Positions 1-46,163 of a stretch of DNA of 64,000 bases are shown here, in pieces. The notes under the pieces are model-generated. The model saw only the letters and a program-made list of their open reading frames with translations. It ran no database searches and was not told the DNA's origin. Position numbers and translations under genes: made by a program. Numbering within the stretch: the stretch's first letter is position 1; the number at the start of each line of letters is the position of its first letter. Source of the stretch: Glandiceps talaboti (taxonomy: Eukaryota > Hemichordata > Enteropneusta > Spengelidae); the NCBI RefSeq assembly GCF_964340395.1, contig NC_135562.1:13063043-13127042 (forward strand). The letters run 5' to 3'.

Positions 1-31903
<31,903 letters not shown>

Positions 31904-34152
31904 GAAAATTTAACCAGCAATAAAATATACTAGTACTGACTTCAATAATACTAAAGAAACAAGAAAAATGAAAACATATTGAGGTAGCAGAAGTGAGAAT
32001 TCCAAATATAACACATCTAGCAAGAATTCAGTTTGAATTGAGCAATCCAGAACATTTGAACAATGCTATCAATGCAGATGGGGGTTTTGAAGTCATTATT
32101 TCAACATTACAAAATTCAAAAAATCTATCCCTATAATTAACTGGATTCTAATCAAAAGCAATTAAATACACACTCCTTTAACTTTAGGAGTTGCTGGAAT
32201 TGTAAATCATTGTAAAAATGTAAATTATGAATGAAGATGAAATTAATAAAAGTACTGAATATAATAAAGAGTATTATTAAAGTAATGTAAATTACTTAGA
32301 ATTTTCAGAATCACCTCACAACAGACAATCCATGTCAAGCAAGGACGATAAAAGTGATCAAAAATTTACTCAAAATTAAATCATGCCTTTCTGCTTGATG
32401 ATATGATAGAGGTATACTTTGCTTTAAAAAGCTTGATCCAACACCTAGATTCTACTAAACCATGTTTTATTTATGTCCATCATGGAAGATAAAATTTCAT
32501 ATTTTGATAAACATACAGTTTGTTTTATAGTTTATTGTCTAGTTTAATTTAGAAAGTACTAGTTAGAGGGCGCTGTGCACCTCATACCATGTTCAGGGAG
32601 AATTTTTTTTCTCGCATTGCTTAAGAAGCACATCATGTCAGCTTGTCATTTTAAAAAAACAATTGGCAGAATTCTATCTACTCGTACAGTACAATGGGGT
32701 CATATTTGAATATATGCAAATCTATGTAACCATGACAACGTATTGTATCATTGTAGATTAGCAGTCTACATACAAATGCTTGAAAATGTGAACTTGGTGG
32801 ATTGAGAGACTAACCCAAGCTATTTGAAGCATTACAATATTCACAGTCCCATTATTCAAATCATTATTTATAAAGTTAAATTTAACTTAGTAGTAGTCAT
32901 GGTTATTCGTCAATAAATTTGCATGTGTAAATAAAAATTTGAATTATTGAAGAGAAATTTTTTCAAACAATACTGATAATTATATTTGTAAATATGTATT
33001 AATTGTGTGACAAAAAATTATTGCAAATTTTAATGAACTAGTTGTAATAAATGTAGAGTACTGTTTATATTGTATATGTTATTATTGAATTTTGTTGTAA
33101 GTACTGACTATTTTTCCCGCTTTAATTAAGTTGTTTTTCTGTAATTTTTTTGAAATTGTGATTTTTATGTTATATGGCTAGAATTGTAGAAATACTGCAT
33201 ATCAATAAGTGGATACCAGATTTTTTAGTCGAAAATATAAGACTTTTAGAGTGATAATTCGTTATCTACATTTTTCCCTCCAAAACTAAGTTCGACAAAT
33301 TCTCTGTTTTTCAGTAACTTTTTAGCACATCTTGATCATATTTTGGACTGGAAATGTAGAAATAATGTTTATCAAATATCTTAGTGAAAAGAAGTAGACT
33401 TTGGAGTGATAATTTTTGTGTATATTTTCCCGCCAAAATTAGGTAAAAAAACAACAACAATTTTTCTGTTTTTCTGTAATTTTTAGTACATCTGGATCAT
33501 ATTTTGGACTGGAATTGTAGATAAAATGTACTTCAAGAAGTTTGTCCTAAAATTTGTTGTTTGTAAGTAGCACATTTTTAATAGTATAAGAATTTTGTAC
33601 GTTTTAATAACTTAGAGTAGAATCAGGTTTCAATTAAGTAAGAGAACAAATAAATTTAGAGTACAGGTTACATAAATACAATAATTCTTCATGTACATTT
33701 CAGTCAACTTATAGTTACATAATTTTGTATTAATCGGGTACTCCTTTTTTTATAGTAATGTTATTAATCAGGTAGTCCCTTAAACGAATTATCATAATAT
33801 ATTAAATACTTGAATTTCATAGCTTTGAATGATAAAGTTTTGACTGTCCAATGTCCATATCCATAAATTATGCAAAAATATATCAAATTATATCTGAATA
33901 ATAATAATACTATGCCTCCACATATTTGATCTGGTCCTTTTCGAGGAGTAGATTCGTAGTTTGACGTACAGAATATCAAATTAGAAAAAAATAGAAAAGT
34001 TTGACAAATGGCATGGCCACACTTAATAATTTGTAAAAAGTGTTATCGTCAACTGAGTCTGATGGAACACAATATTTGTACTTTCAACTAAATTTGCAAC
34101 ATTTTTGACATATCAAATTTTTATTGTCGGGTATTTTCATACGATGCCTTCC
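31904..34152. other. 3' UTR / downstream flank of the PLAT gene
   Basis: AT-rich, no ORF of note. AATAAA occurs at 31919-31924, only 16 bases after the stop, with several others at about 32244-33000 (e.g. aattaataaaag). The true poly(A) site cannot be fixed from sequence. Confidence 0.6.
33100..33550. repeat. Diverged about 155-160-bp tandem repeat, 3 copies
   Basis: ttttcccgc(c) or ttttccctcc, ctgtttttctgtaattttta, atcatattttggactgg and gagtgataatt recur in order. The sites near 33112 and 33424 match the E2F core TTTCCCGC. Confidence 0.8.
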
Positions 34153-34794
34153 ACTAAGTGGTACTTTCATTGTCATAGCAACCCATTTTGTTTGTTATAT
34201 CGTAGTCATAGTAACCTATTTTATCTGCTTATAAAGTTACCATAGTAACCAATATTATTTCATGTGTATACAGTTGTCATGGCAACTGGTGTTATATCTT
34301 TTGTATATACAGTTTGAAACCAATGTTATTTGCATGTACATCATAAGTCGTAAAAAATCACAAGCCTTTATTTCGGCACCGTCCAAAACAAATTATTTTT
34401 CATTTCATGGTCAGAAAAATGTTCTCTGGCTTACGAGAATACAGAATATGGTAAATTTTGTCCTTCAAATCAATATTGTTTGTTTTGTATAGACAGTTGT
34501 CATGGAAACCAAATATGTTGTATATATTGTTGGCATAGAAACCAATGAAATGACAGAAAGAAACCATGACGAAATATATGAAATGTCAATTTTAACTAAT
34601 AGCATGACAATATTTCACCCTACCTAGATTTCTGTGGATTATTTTATGTGCAATTGAAATCTTTTGTTTTGTATATTAATTTGCATAACAGTACTTTCTG
34701 TTTGCATACAATCATAAATTTAAAATGTGTATTAAGAATACCGTACATGAAGGTGGCCAAAAATATATGCATATCAAGTCTTTGTAATGTTTTC

Positions 34795-34858
<64 letters not shown>

Positions 34859-37800
34859 CACACACGCATACACACACATACATACATACATACATACATA
34901 CATACATACATACATACATACATACATACATACCCAGGCTAAATGTCTAGTTCCACTTTTCCACTTTTTCTTAAAAGTCTAAAGTTAATCATCTGGTCTG
35001 ATAATAATTATTTAGAAATCTAACCCTAACATATATATACAACCCTATGACTAAAATGACATGTAAACCAATATATATATACACAGTGTATGTACACTAT
35101 ATAATTAATACCCATGTATGTATGTATGTATGAAATATAGAAATGAATTTTATGACTAGAATTATTTACAAAATTCTGCATATAAAGCTATTTTCTGATT
35201 TCTTTGTTTCCTATTGTAAAATAATAAATGTTCTATATCAGATATACTAATGGTGATTTTGAGAATAATTATTTGTGTGTGTGCATGTGTGTGTGTGTGT
35301 GTGTGCATGTGTGTGCATGCATTCATGTGTGTGTGTGTGTGTGCGTGTATGTATGTATGTATGTATGCATGTATGTATAATGTATATGTGTGTGTGTGTG
35401 TGTGCGTGCATTCATGCATGCATGTCTGTCTATGTATGTATGTATGTATATATAATGTTTATGTATGTATGTGTACGTCTGTCTTTCTGTGTCTGTGTGT
35501 GTGTATGTATGTATGTATGTCTGTGTATGTATGCGTATGTATGGATATATGTATGTATGTATGTATATGTGTGTGTATGTATGTATGTATATGTATGTAT
35601 GTATGTATATGTGTGTATGTATGTATGTATGTATGTATGTATATGTGTGTATGTATGTATGTATGTATGTATGTATTTATACGTGTATGTGTACATGATT
35701 GTGTCTGTGTGTAAACCTGGTTGTTGCAACTATGTTACTGGTGTGTGCCACCTGTACAATGAGGATCATGCAGTTCTCACTGCAGTATGAATTATGACCA
35801 AAGTTTTTTAACACAGTAATAAACTAAGTACCACAAGCACTGTAACCAAGCTATAGTATGAATATGTGAAATTTTGAGTCAGTGATATGGATTTTTTACA
35901 CTTGGAGATAAAATCAATCTGGGTACGTAAAATTATGTCTCATGACATAAGATAAATAGTTTGGTTACACAAGTGACTATGTACAAGTGAAACGTCAAAG
36001 TTTGTCGTAGAGGGCGCGCACCTTAAATTTAGCGTTATGCATAAACCGTTATATCATTATTGGTTCGGGCTGTGAGGGATACACAGTTCTCCGAAATCAA
36101 ATACAACAATACATATATAAGAATAACAGAGAGCAGTAACAAAATTAGTGGATATACATGTATGTAACACAAAACGCTTGTGACTAAAGATGTGTTCAGA
36201 ATAAATAGTAAAGTACCGAGACTATTGACGTATAAGTATTTGACGATGATAAAGTGAAGGGGTAAAAATAACATGGGTTTCTGGGAACGCGTAGTTTCAC
36301 GCGTAATTTCACGTCCGGGTGGTCTCGTAGAAGCGGCCCCGTGGCCCCCTGCTGTGGCCCCGGTGGTGAGAGTCTGGGTAACCAAGACTAAGCAGGATAG
36401 CGATTGTAGAGAGAGTTTTCTTTACTTTCATGTTCATGAAAAGCTCCCGTACAATCGATCATGCTGTGTTTTATAGCTGCAGTAAAAGTGTTGTTATTTG
36501 TCAAGTGAAACAACTTTGGTCGTAAATGCATATGTTAAAATTATTTTCCTTGCGAACGTTTCATGTTTTCGCTGTCGTTCAAATCACCGTGGGCGGCGTT
36601 AAAGAATCGGTCGATATCTTTAAAAGCTTTGCTATGTTATGATTGTAATATATTTCTTAAAAGATGACGAAATTTTTGTTGATTGGAAGGTGGAGGGGTG
36701 ATCGAAAGGTGGAAGAATTCGAAGGTATTACAACATAATATTTTGTGTTGAGTGTATGGCCGGTTGTAAAGTCATAATTATATGATTCATATTGTGTTGT
36801 TGACTAGTTTATGTAAATCAAAAGCATAATGTTTACTTGCATATAATCTCACTTAAGTAGTAAATTAGCATAACATGTTTCGACAGATGGCTGACAAGTA
36901 GATAAACAAGGTGATTGAATTTGCATAAACTATGAAGGACACCTGGCGGCAATTAGGATCATCCAATCGTGTGTAGCAATAGAGTTGTTTTGATACTTAG
37001 TAGAAAAGGGATAAATATTGGACATTTCTGGGAGCTGATCTTCGGCATTTGATCTGTTATAAACCTACAATATTGCTGTAGTATGCTGTTGGATTTCAGA
37101 ATAAGGAAGTTCTGAACTCTATTATTGCTTGGAAACTCAACGTTTGCCGGTACTGAGAATAATACATTGTGTAAAACTGTGCAATGTATTCGTGAACAAT
37201 TGACAATATCATCCACGAGTTGTGTGTGTTGCAGTACCAACAGTGTGCCCCAAGTCTGCGCTTCAATACAAGACAAACAAGACTAGACTGTACGTCGAAC
37301 ATTGTGAGTATTTTGAATTTGCTGTAAATGAAAGAAACTCACCATAACGTCACCATTGAAATATGTTCTTTCTTATAACAAATTTAAATTGAGTATAGTT
37401 TTATAATACTATTTGCCACGACCAGCCGTCAGTAACTTTCAAGTGTACTCTAAATTTATAGATAATAAGCATAGTTTTTTCATACTAGCAATTTCGCTGT
37501 ACAGGTGTTGTATTTTTTTTATTTAGAGAAATTAGACCAGTTCAAGTTAAATCTGTGACATCTGTATGTGTGAGTTCTTTCTTATTTGTCTAGTAATTGT
37601 GGTCCCTCCCTCATTCTGTACTTTGAAAAACGCGGCTTTTGTGAGTGTCGTCAAAAATATGGTAATGAATTATACCAGAAGATGACGAAATCTAGTATAA
37701 TGGAAGTCTACAGATTACAAAAAAACAAAAACAAGATACACAAACAAACAAACAAACAAACAAACAAACAAACAAACAAACAAACAAACAAACAAACAAA

Positions 37801-38338
37801 TTATTCACCAAATATTGCATTCAAGTAACCGATGGAATCGGATAAAAACTTAAACTTTGTATTTGGCTGGACATAAAGTCGAAGTCGTCCTCAATATATA
37901 TGGAAGGAGTTCATGGTATCATAAATTATGCCAGAATGTATTTGACGTCATTTACTCTTCCCCAGAACCTTTTTTTTTCTGCACGACATGATATATAGTT
38001 CTTTGAGATTAGTAAGCTTACTGCGTTTACTTTTCACCCGCATATTCCATTCATTCTCAAAACTTTCACTACCCTTTTTCATCTACAGTTCATTTTGTAA
38101 GTTTCAAGTCGAAGACAGGAAATGTGACTTTTGCCAAAATTCAACAGAGAATTAAGTACACTTTATGTTTTACTGTAATTTATACAAGGATCTAAGGAAA
38201 GAATTACTGGATAAAATAATAACTTTTAATGCCAAACTTTATCATTCTGACGACAACACTTGTTGTGACTGGAATCTGTGCTCATTACGAGCTCAGAATT
38301 CGTGTTTTTATCTACAGTTCATATGATATCATAATTAC
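34153..38338. repeat. 4.2-kb tandem segmental duplication, copy 1
   Basis: Starts actaagtggtactttcattg and ends atatgatatcataattac. It aligns almost base for base with 38337-42618 apart from microsatellite length changes and small indels. No convincing coding sequence. It contains X-box-like motifs (34165-34510), a CA/TACA array (34797-34935), a TG/TATG array (35275-35690), a CpG-rich pocket (about 36275-36375) and (CAAA)n (37738-37800). Confidence 0.95.
36275..36375. promoter_or_regulatory. CpG-rich pocket in copy 1 (possible promoter fragment)
   Basis: A short GC- and CpG-rich island (acgcg, cacgcg, gcggccccg) in otherwise AT-rich DNA, conserved in copy 2 at about 40478-40570. No transcript evidence; the promoter call is inference. 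Confidence 0.3.
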
Positions 38339-38990
38339 TAAGTGGTACTTTCATTGTCATAGCAACCCATTTTGTTTGTTATATCGTAGTCATAGTAACC
38401 TATTTTATCTGCTTATAAAGTTACCATAGTAACCAATATTATTTCATGTGTATACAGTTGTCATGGCAACTGGTGTTATATCTTTTGTATATACAGTTTG
38501 AAACCAATGTTATTTGCATGTACATCATAAGTCGTAAAAAATCACAAGCCTTTATTTCGGCACCGTCCAAAACAAATTATTTTTCATTTCATGGTCAGAA
38601 AAATGTTCTCTGGCTTACGAGAATACAGAATATGGTAAATTTTGTCCTTCAAATCAATATTGTTTGTTTTGTATAGACAGTTGTCATGGAAACCAAATAT
38701 GTTGTATATATTGTTGGCATAGAAACCAATGAAATGACAGAAAGAAACCATGACGAAATATATGAAATGTCAATTTTAACTAATAGCATGACAATATTTC
38801 ACCCTACCTAGATTTCTGTGGATTATTTTATGTGCAATTGAAATCTTTTGTTTTGTATATTAATTTGCATAACAGTACTTTCTGCTTGCATACAATCATA
38901 AATTTAAAATGAATGTATTGGTGTGTATTAAGAATACCGTACATGAAGGTGGCCAAAAATATATGCATATCAAGCCTTTGTAATGTTTTC

Positions 38991-39070
<80 letters not shown>

Positions 39071-41768
39071 TGTATGTATGTATGTACATACACACATACT
39101 ATGTACATATGTACACATACATACATGTGTGCATCCATCCATCCACACACGCACACACACACACACATGCGCGCACACACACACACACACGCATACACAC
39201 ACATACATACATACATACATACATACATACATACATACATACATACATACATACATACATACATACATACATACATACATACATACATACATACATACAT
39301 ACATACATACATACATACATACATACATACATACATACATACATACATACCAAGGCTAAATGTCTAGTTCCACTTTTCCACTTTTTCTTAAAAGTATAAA
39401 GTTAATCATCTGGTCTGATAATGATTATTTAGAAATCTAACCCTAACATATATATATAACACTATGACTAGAATGACATGTAAACCAATATATATATACA
39501 CAGTGTATGTACACTATATAATTAATACCCATGTATGTATGTATGTATGAAATATAGAAATGAATTTTATGACTAGAATTATTTACAAAATTCTGCATAT
39601 AAAGCTATTTTCTGATTTCTTTGTTTCCTATTGTAAAATAATAAATGTTCTATATCAGATATACTAATGGTGATTTTAAGAGTAATTATTTCTGTGTGTA
39701 TGCGTGTATGTATGTATGCATGTATGTATAATGTATATACGTGTGTGTGCATGCACTCATGCATGCATGTCTGTCTGTCTATGTATGTATGTATGTATGT
39801 ATGTATGTATGTATAATGTTTATGTATGTATGTGTACGCCTGTCTTTCTGTGTGTCTGTGTATGTATGTGTATGTATGGATATATGTATGTATGTATGTA
39901 TGTGTGTGTGTGTATGTATGTATGTATGTATATATGTATTTATACGTGTATGTGTACATGGTTGTGTCTGTGTGTAAACCTGGTTGTTACAACTATGTTA
40001 CAGGTGTGTGCCGCCTGTACAATGAGGATCATGCAGTTCCCAGTGTAGTATGAATTATATGACCAAAGTTTTTTAACACAGTAATAAACTAAGCAGGCTA
40101 TAGTATGAATATGTGAAATGGATTTTTTACACTTGGGGATACAATCAATCTGGGTAGATGAATAGTTTGGTTACACAAGTGACTATGTACAAGTGAAACG
40201 TCAAAGTTTGTCGTAGAGGGCGCGCACCTTAAATTGAGCGTTATGCATTAACCTTTATATCATTATTGGTTCGGGCTGTGAGGGATACACAGTTCTCCGA
40301 CATCAAATACAACAATACATATATATAAGAATAACAGAGAGCAGTAACAAAATTAGTGGATATACATGTATGTAACACAAAACACTTGTGACTGAAGATG
40401 TGTTCAGAATAAATAAATTATCGAGATTTTTGACGTATAAGTATTTGACGATGATAAGTGAAGGGGTAAAAATAACATGGGTTTCTGGGAACGCGTAGTT
40501 TCACGCGTAATTTCACGTCCGGGTGGTCTCGTATAAGCGGCCCTGTGGCCCCTGGCTGTGGCCCCGGTGGTGAGAGTCTGGGTAACCAAGACTAAACAGG
40601 ATAGCGATTGCAGAGAGAGTTTCTTTACTTTCATGTTCATGAAAAGCTTCGATTCCGTTAATAACAATCGATCATGCTGTGTTTTATAGCAGTAAAAGTG
40701 TTGTTAATTATCTGTCAAGTGAAACAACTTTGGTCGTAAATGCATATGTTAAAATTATTTTCTTGCGAACGTTTCATGTTTTCGCTGTCGTTCAATTCAC
40801 CATGAGCGGCGTTAAAGAATCGGTCGATATCTTTGTTATGTTATGATTGTAATACATTTCTTAAAAGATGACGAAATTTTTGTTGATTGGAAGGTGGAGG
40901 GGTGATCGAAAGGTGGAAGAATTCGAAGGTATTACAACATAATATTTTGTGTTGAGTGTATGACCGGTTGTAAAGTCATAATTATATGATTCATATTGTA
41001 TTGTTGAATGTTGACTAGTTTATGAAAATCAAAAGCATAATGTTTACTTGCATATAAGCTCACTTAATAAGTAGTAAATTCGCATAACATGTTTCGACAG
41101 ATGGCTGACAAGTAGATAAACAAGGTGATTGAATTTGCATAAACTATGAAGGACACCTGGCGGCAATTAGGATCATCCAATCGTGTGTAGCAATAGAGTT
41201 GTTTTGATACTTAGTAGAAAAGGGATAAATATTGGACATTTCTGGGAGCTGATCTTCGGCATTTGATCTGTTATAAACCTACAATATTGCTGTAGTATGC
41301 TGTTGGATTTCAGAATAAGGAAGTTCTGAACTCTATTATTGCTTGGAAACTCAATGTTTGCCGGACTGAGAATAATACATTGTGTAAAACTGTGCAATGT
41401 ATTCGTGAACAATTGACAATCTCATCCACGAGTTGTATGTGTTGCACTACCAACAGTGTGCCCCAAGTCTGAGCTTCAATACAAGACAAACAAGACTGTA
41501 CGTCGAACATTGTGAGTATTTTGAATTTGCTGTAAATGAAAGAAACTCACCATAACGTCACCATTGAAACATGTTCTTTCTTATAACAAATTTAAATTGA
41601 GTATAGTTTTATAATACTATTTGCCACGACCAGCCGTCAGTAACTTTCAAGTGTACTCTAAATTTATAGATAATAAGCATAGTTTTTTCATACTAGCAAT
41701 TTCGCTGTACAGGTGTTGTACTTTTTTTATTTATAGAAATTAGACCAGTTCAAGTTAAACCTGTGACA

Positions 41769-41836
<68 letters not shown>

Positions 41837-42618
41837 TTCTTTCTTATTTGTCTAGTAATTGTGGTCCCTCCCCCATTCTGTACTTTGAAAAAACGCGACT
41901 TTTGTGAGTGCATGTCGTCAAAAATATGGTAATGAATTATAACAGAGGATGACGAAATCCAATATAATGGAAGTCTACAGATTACAATAAAACAAAAACA
42001 AGATACACAAACAACCAAACAAACAAACAAACAAACAAACAAACAAACAAACAAACAAACAAACAAACAAACAAACAAATTATTCACCAAACATTGCATT
42101 CAAGTAACCGATGGAATCGGATAAAAACTTAAACTTTGTGTTTGGCTCGACATAAAGTCGAAGTCATCCTCAATATATATGCAAGGAGTTCATGGTATCA
42201 TAAATTATGCCTGAATGTATTTGACGTCATTTACTCTTCCCCAGAACCTTTTTTTTTCCTGCACGACATGATATGTAGTTCTTTCTGATTAGTAAGCTTA
42301 CTGAGTTTACTTTTCACCCGCATATTCCATTCATTCTCAAAACTTTCACTACCCTTTTTCATCTACAGTTCATTGTGTAGGCTTCAAGTCGAAGACAGGA
42401 AATGTGACTTTTGCCAAAATTCAACAGAGAATTAAGTACACTTTATGTTTTACTGTAATTTATACAAGGATCTAAGGAAAGAATTACTGGATAAAATGAT
42501 AACTTTTAAAGCCAAACTTTATCATTCAGACGACAACACTTGTTGTGACTGGAATCTGTGCTCATTACGAGCTCAGAATTCGTGTTTTTATCTACAGTTC
42601 ATATGATATCATAATTAC
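38337..42618. repeat. 4.2-kb tandem segmental duplication, copy 2
   Basis: Second copy of the preceding unit, longer because the CA/TACA array is expanded (38993-39350) and a (TG)n array (41775-41833) replaces tgtgtgagttc. It holds (CAAA)n at 42004-42079. The CpG-rich pocket is at about 40478-40570. Confidence 0.95.
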
Positions 42619-44184
42619 AGTTATCATATTAATTACGGTCATATGGTTAAGAGCCCATGAGCTGATCAAGATCAAGTTGATACTAATTTGTTTTCAATTT
42701 AAAAGATGTCTAATTGGTGCTTCATACAGATTTAGCCTACTTACTATACTGCCAGTCTAGCACAATGAGCGATCATGAAATGATTCGCCAGAACCCAATG
42801 TGAACATATCTTTATCACGGGGAATGGCGTTCCTCAAATTGTAAAAACGTTTATCCATTCCTTTATTTCATAGTCGTAACATTAATACTGTCTTAAATCG
42901 CAGGACACTACTACATGGTATTTGTGGAGGTCAATGTGCGTATACGGTGCAGAACAATAAATTTGATGAGTATGGTGAATGAAACACATAGGGGTGAACC
43001 CCCGGGGCTTTCAAGCTCGCATTTGGTTGTCCCCAATACTTGGGTTGAATTGATTTCCGTGAGATGAAATCACAAAAACTCGTGTCTATACCCCGTTTTA
43101 CATGTAATTGTTAACTAGTTTTCTTTCAGTTTTACCAGTGTATCACATTTACATGCAATTATATCACACATTGGCAAATAAGAAATTGAATTCCAACTTG
43201 AATCCGAATCTGAATCTAACCATGAGGAATCCTGAGTATTCAATATGGCCGTCGTCTGTTTTCATTTTCTCGATGTTGTTCCGTTTGCCAAATTTATTGT
43301 ATATTCCGTACATTTGGCTGTCGTGAATTAGATATTCATCCACGTCAAATAACAAAGAAGCCATTATTTGAAGTTGGATCGCCTTTCAAGGTAAGATTTC
43401 ATTTGCTACCTCAATTTCTTTCTGCTGTTGTAATTTATCCTTTTGCAAATATGGCTTCCGGTATTTTTATCCCTGCGATATATACTCGGCTCGATAATTT
43501 GCATGTTAAGTCTCGCCGAATCAAAGATTATTAAGTGTCCACGTTTGTACGGGTGAAGTAAGTCAAACATTTACTGAAGTTATCGCTGTGGTACACGTAC
43601 TTTAATGCAAAGTACCGTACGAGATGTGAAATGAAACCCGTGTACCCGGCTGCTGCCTCCCCTGTTTTCCACACCCTGGTATCTGAATAGTCTGGACCAC
43701 CACACCATTGTTCCGCCCGTATCCGATCCAACACGTTAGACATTACTAGGCGTGTGGACACAACTGTAGTACGCTTATCGTAGCAGGGTGCAGTTGTCTA
43801 AGTAACATACATGTAGCTGTATTTCAAGTGTGGGGCGAGTCTTCCATTTAGTAAGTAATTCTGCACAATTTGGGTAAGAAAAAACAGGTTGCATACAATT
43901 ACCAACCTGGCCTTGAAAACCTAACATGTGAAACTGTGATATCACCGTTTCTTTCATTTTCCATCTGCTCTGTTAAAAATAGATTTAGATTAAACATTAC
44001 ACACACACACGCGTTTCAAATGTTAGCTTACACATACACACACATGTATGATGTATACACATGAGACAGTTAACACACAAAACTACATGTTACACATCAT
44101 GCTTGCAGACTTAGACCCTAATCCTACCATGGCCACTGTCTTTTACATGGACTTGACCTGAGGAGATACACCACAGACAGACAG

Positions 44185-44236
<52 letters not shown>

Positions 44237-46163
44237 TTGCACACATACACTCAGACTTAAAAAAAAAAGTACATAAGCATGTACATGTATACACACAGAC
44301 ACATGCACACACACACATTCACATATTCATAGAAAACATCAAGCCATCATGAAATTAATCTTTTCTCATTAGTTATTCACTATAAATACTTCTTTTAATT
44401 AGGTAATCTTTTTCAAGATTAGAATGTACCTAAACACAGGTTGTATTTCATATCATAATAACAAGAAAACAATAACCAGGTACCCAGGATTATTGCTAAA
44501 ATTAAACCACTGTATTCAGTTTGATAAAATTAGCCTACATACATTCTATAAATGTTTGACATAATTATACAGCTGTTGCAACTTAAAACATTAGATTTGG
44601 TCTAATTTTAGTTTTGAGTACTAGTCTAAGTTGAAATGACTACCCAGAGTTAATGTTACATTGCATACTATATCACATGTAAACAGACTTGCTGATTCCA
44701 ATGACATATATATATATATAGTGTGTGATTAGTTCTTTCATAAACCATACATGTGTAGGGTCTATGGTTCTTTTGAGCATAAAAATACATATCCATATTT
44801 ACTGATTCCATGTTTAGGGAACTGTTGGGAAGCAATTGGACAACTCCCCCCACCCATTATTTTTTCCAATAAAAGTAAACTGACCTTTTTTGGCAGAACA
44901 TCCAGTTCATCTATCAGTAGGAGCACTTGCTCCACCCTCTACCCCCCCCCCCCCCCCCTTCCCTCCCCACCACACATCATGGTGAGGGAGCAAGGTTGTA
45001 ATTAAGGATGGGTATAGGAACCATTGCCAGTGTAACATTATGTGGGACTGGGTATCTTGGCTCGGCCTTGTTAAAGAATTTGTATTTGAAGCATCAATGT
45101 TTTTACTAATTTTTACAGACTGTGTTATCTGCAGCATTTGTACCCTTTGTGAACCAGGATATGTTGTCAGTAGAACATGTTGGCCAACGTTTCAACAAAT
45201 ATCTAGTTACACAGTTGTTTAAAAATGAATTTATAAAACAATTTGTATGTGTATTGATGTACATATAGAGGTTTGTTACTTTGTAAGAAATAGATGAAAA
45301 ATTGGTTAAAACGTGGATTATAACTTATAAGTGAAAACTGAATCTTCTTGTAAATATAGGCTTTGACCCTGTGAGTTGCTGAATATATAGTATTAAAGCT
45401 TACTTCTTAAAAAAAACAACAACAAACAACAACCCAATATTACACCAATAATATTGGCTTTGACCTTGAATGACTGAATGCTAAGTGTTTTGACGTCAGT
45501 CTGCTTCTTAGATCTCAAAATCGATTTGATTGAATTAGCAGTCCATTTGTGAATGTTATTGTTTGTTTTAGTATGGGTTCATGTTATGGTGTTGGGCGGT
45601 GACCATTGTTTCTAGCATACTGTGTTGTTTCTGATTTTCTTTGGAACAAATTTTGTGTAAACTGTATGTATGTGAATTTTGTGTACTGACTGTCATCAAA
45701 AGTTGGAGTCATGATGGGCGAATGGTTAGTGTGGTTGGCTTGGAATCTGCAGGTTGCAGGTTCGAGCCCCATTGCTGCCATTTGTTTCTGATTGGGTTAA
45801 AGTCCTTGGGCAAGATTTGAACCACGACTGTGCCTCAGTCAACCCAGCTGTATAATTGGGGACCTGGTAAGATAGAGGTTGCAATGTGAAGGCCTTAATC
45901 CTATGTGTTTATAAAGGCTGCAATGGACTGTATGCTCCCCAGGGAGTTGAAGTGTAAAGGGTTATTGAGCCGCTATAAATCCAAGCCAGGGGTAATAATT
46001 GTGAAGCGCTTTGAGTACAAAGCGGGAAAGTACTATATAAAAACCAACATTATTAAAAGTTGGGGCAAATTTACAGATTGTGTCTCTTGAAATAGCTATA
46101 GATATATGATTTGCATTTCCATTGTCAAATTTTAATCAAGTATCATTATTTTTTTGTTTGTAG
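42619..46163. other. Spacer / 5' region of the first BTB-C2H2 gene
   Basis: No coding ORF recognised. A gtaaga donor at 43391 following gcctttcaag is a candidate end of a non-coding first exon for the gene at 46164. It lies in a locally CpG-bearing stretch (43240-43700). (CA)n at 44185-44235 and poly-C at 44942-44959. Confidence 0.4.
45707..46054 (+). mobile_element. tRNA-derived SINE, family 2, full length with target-site duplication
   Basis: tRNA-like A box (gggcgaatggttagtgtggt) and B box (ggttcgagccc), then a body with ttgggcaagatttgaacca and a tail with gaagcgctttgagtacaaag and gggaaagtactatataaaa. It is flanked by the direct repeat aaaagttgg at 45698-45706 and 46055-46063. Confidence 0.93.

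Noticed and set aside
36273-36476. 67-residue ORF in the CpG-rich pocket
   Set aside because: No family signature; the second copy has only short, differing ORFs at the matching place, so no coding conservation.
34153-42618. LTR retrotransposon with long terminal repeats
   Set aside because: The copies are head-to-tail with no internal region, no primer-binding site and no gag/pol coding sequence.
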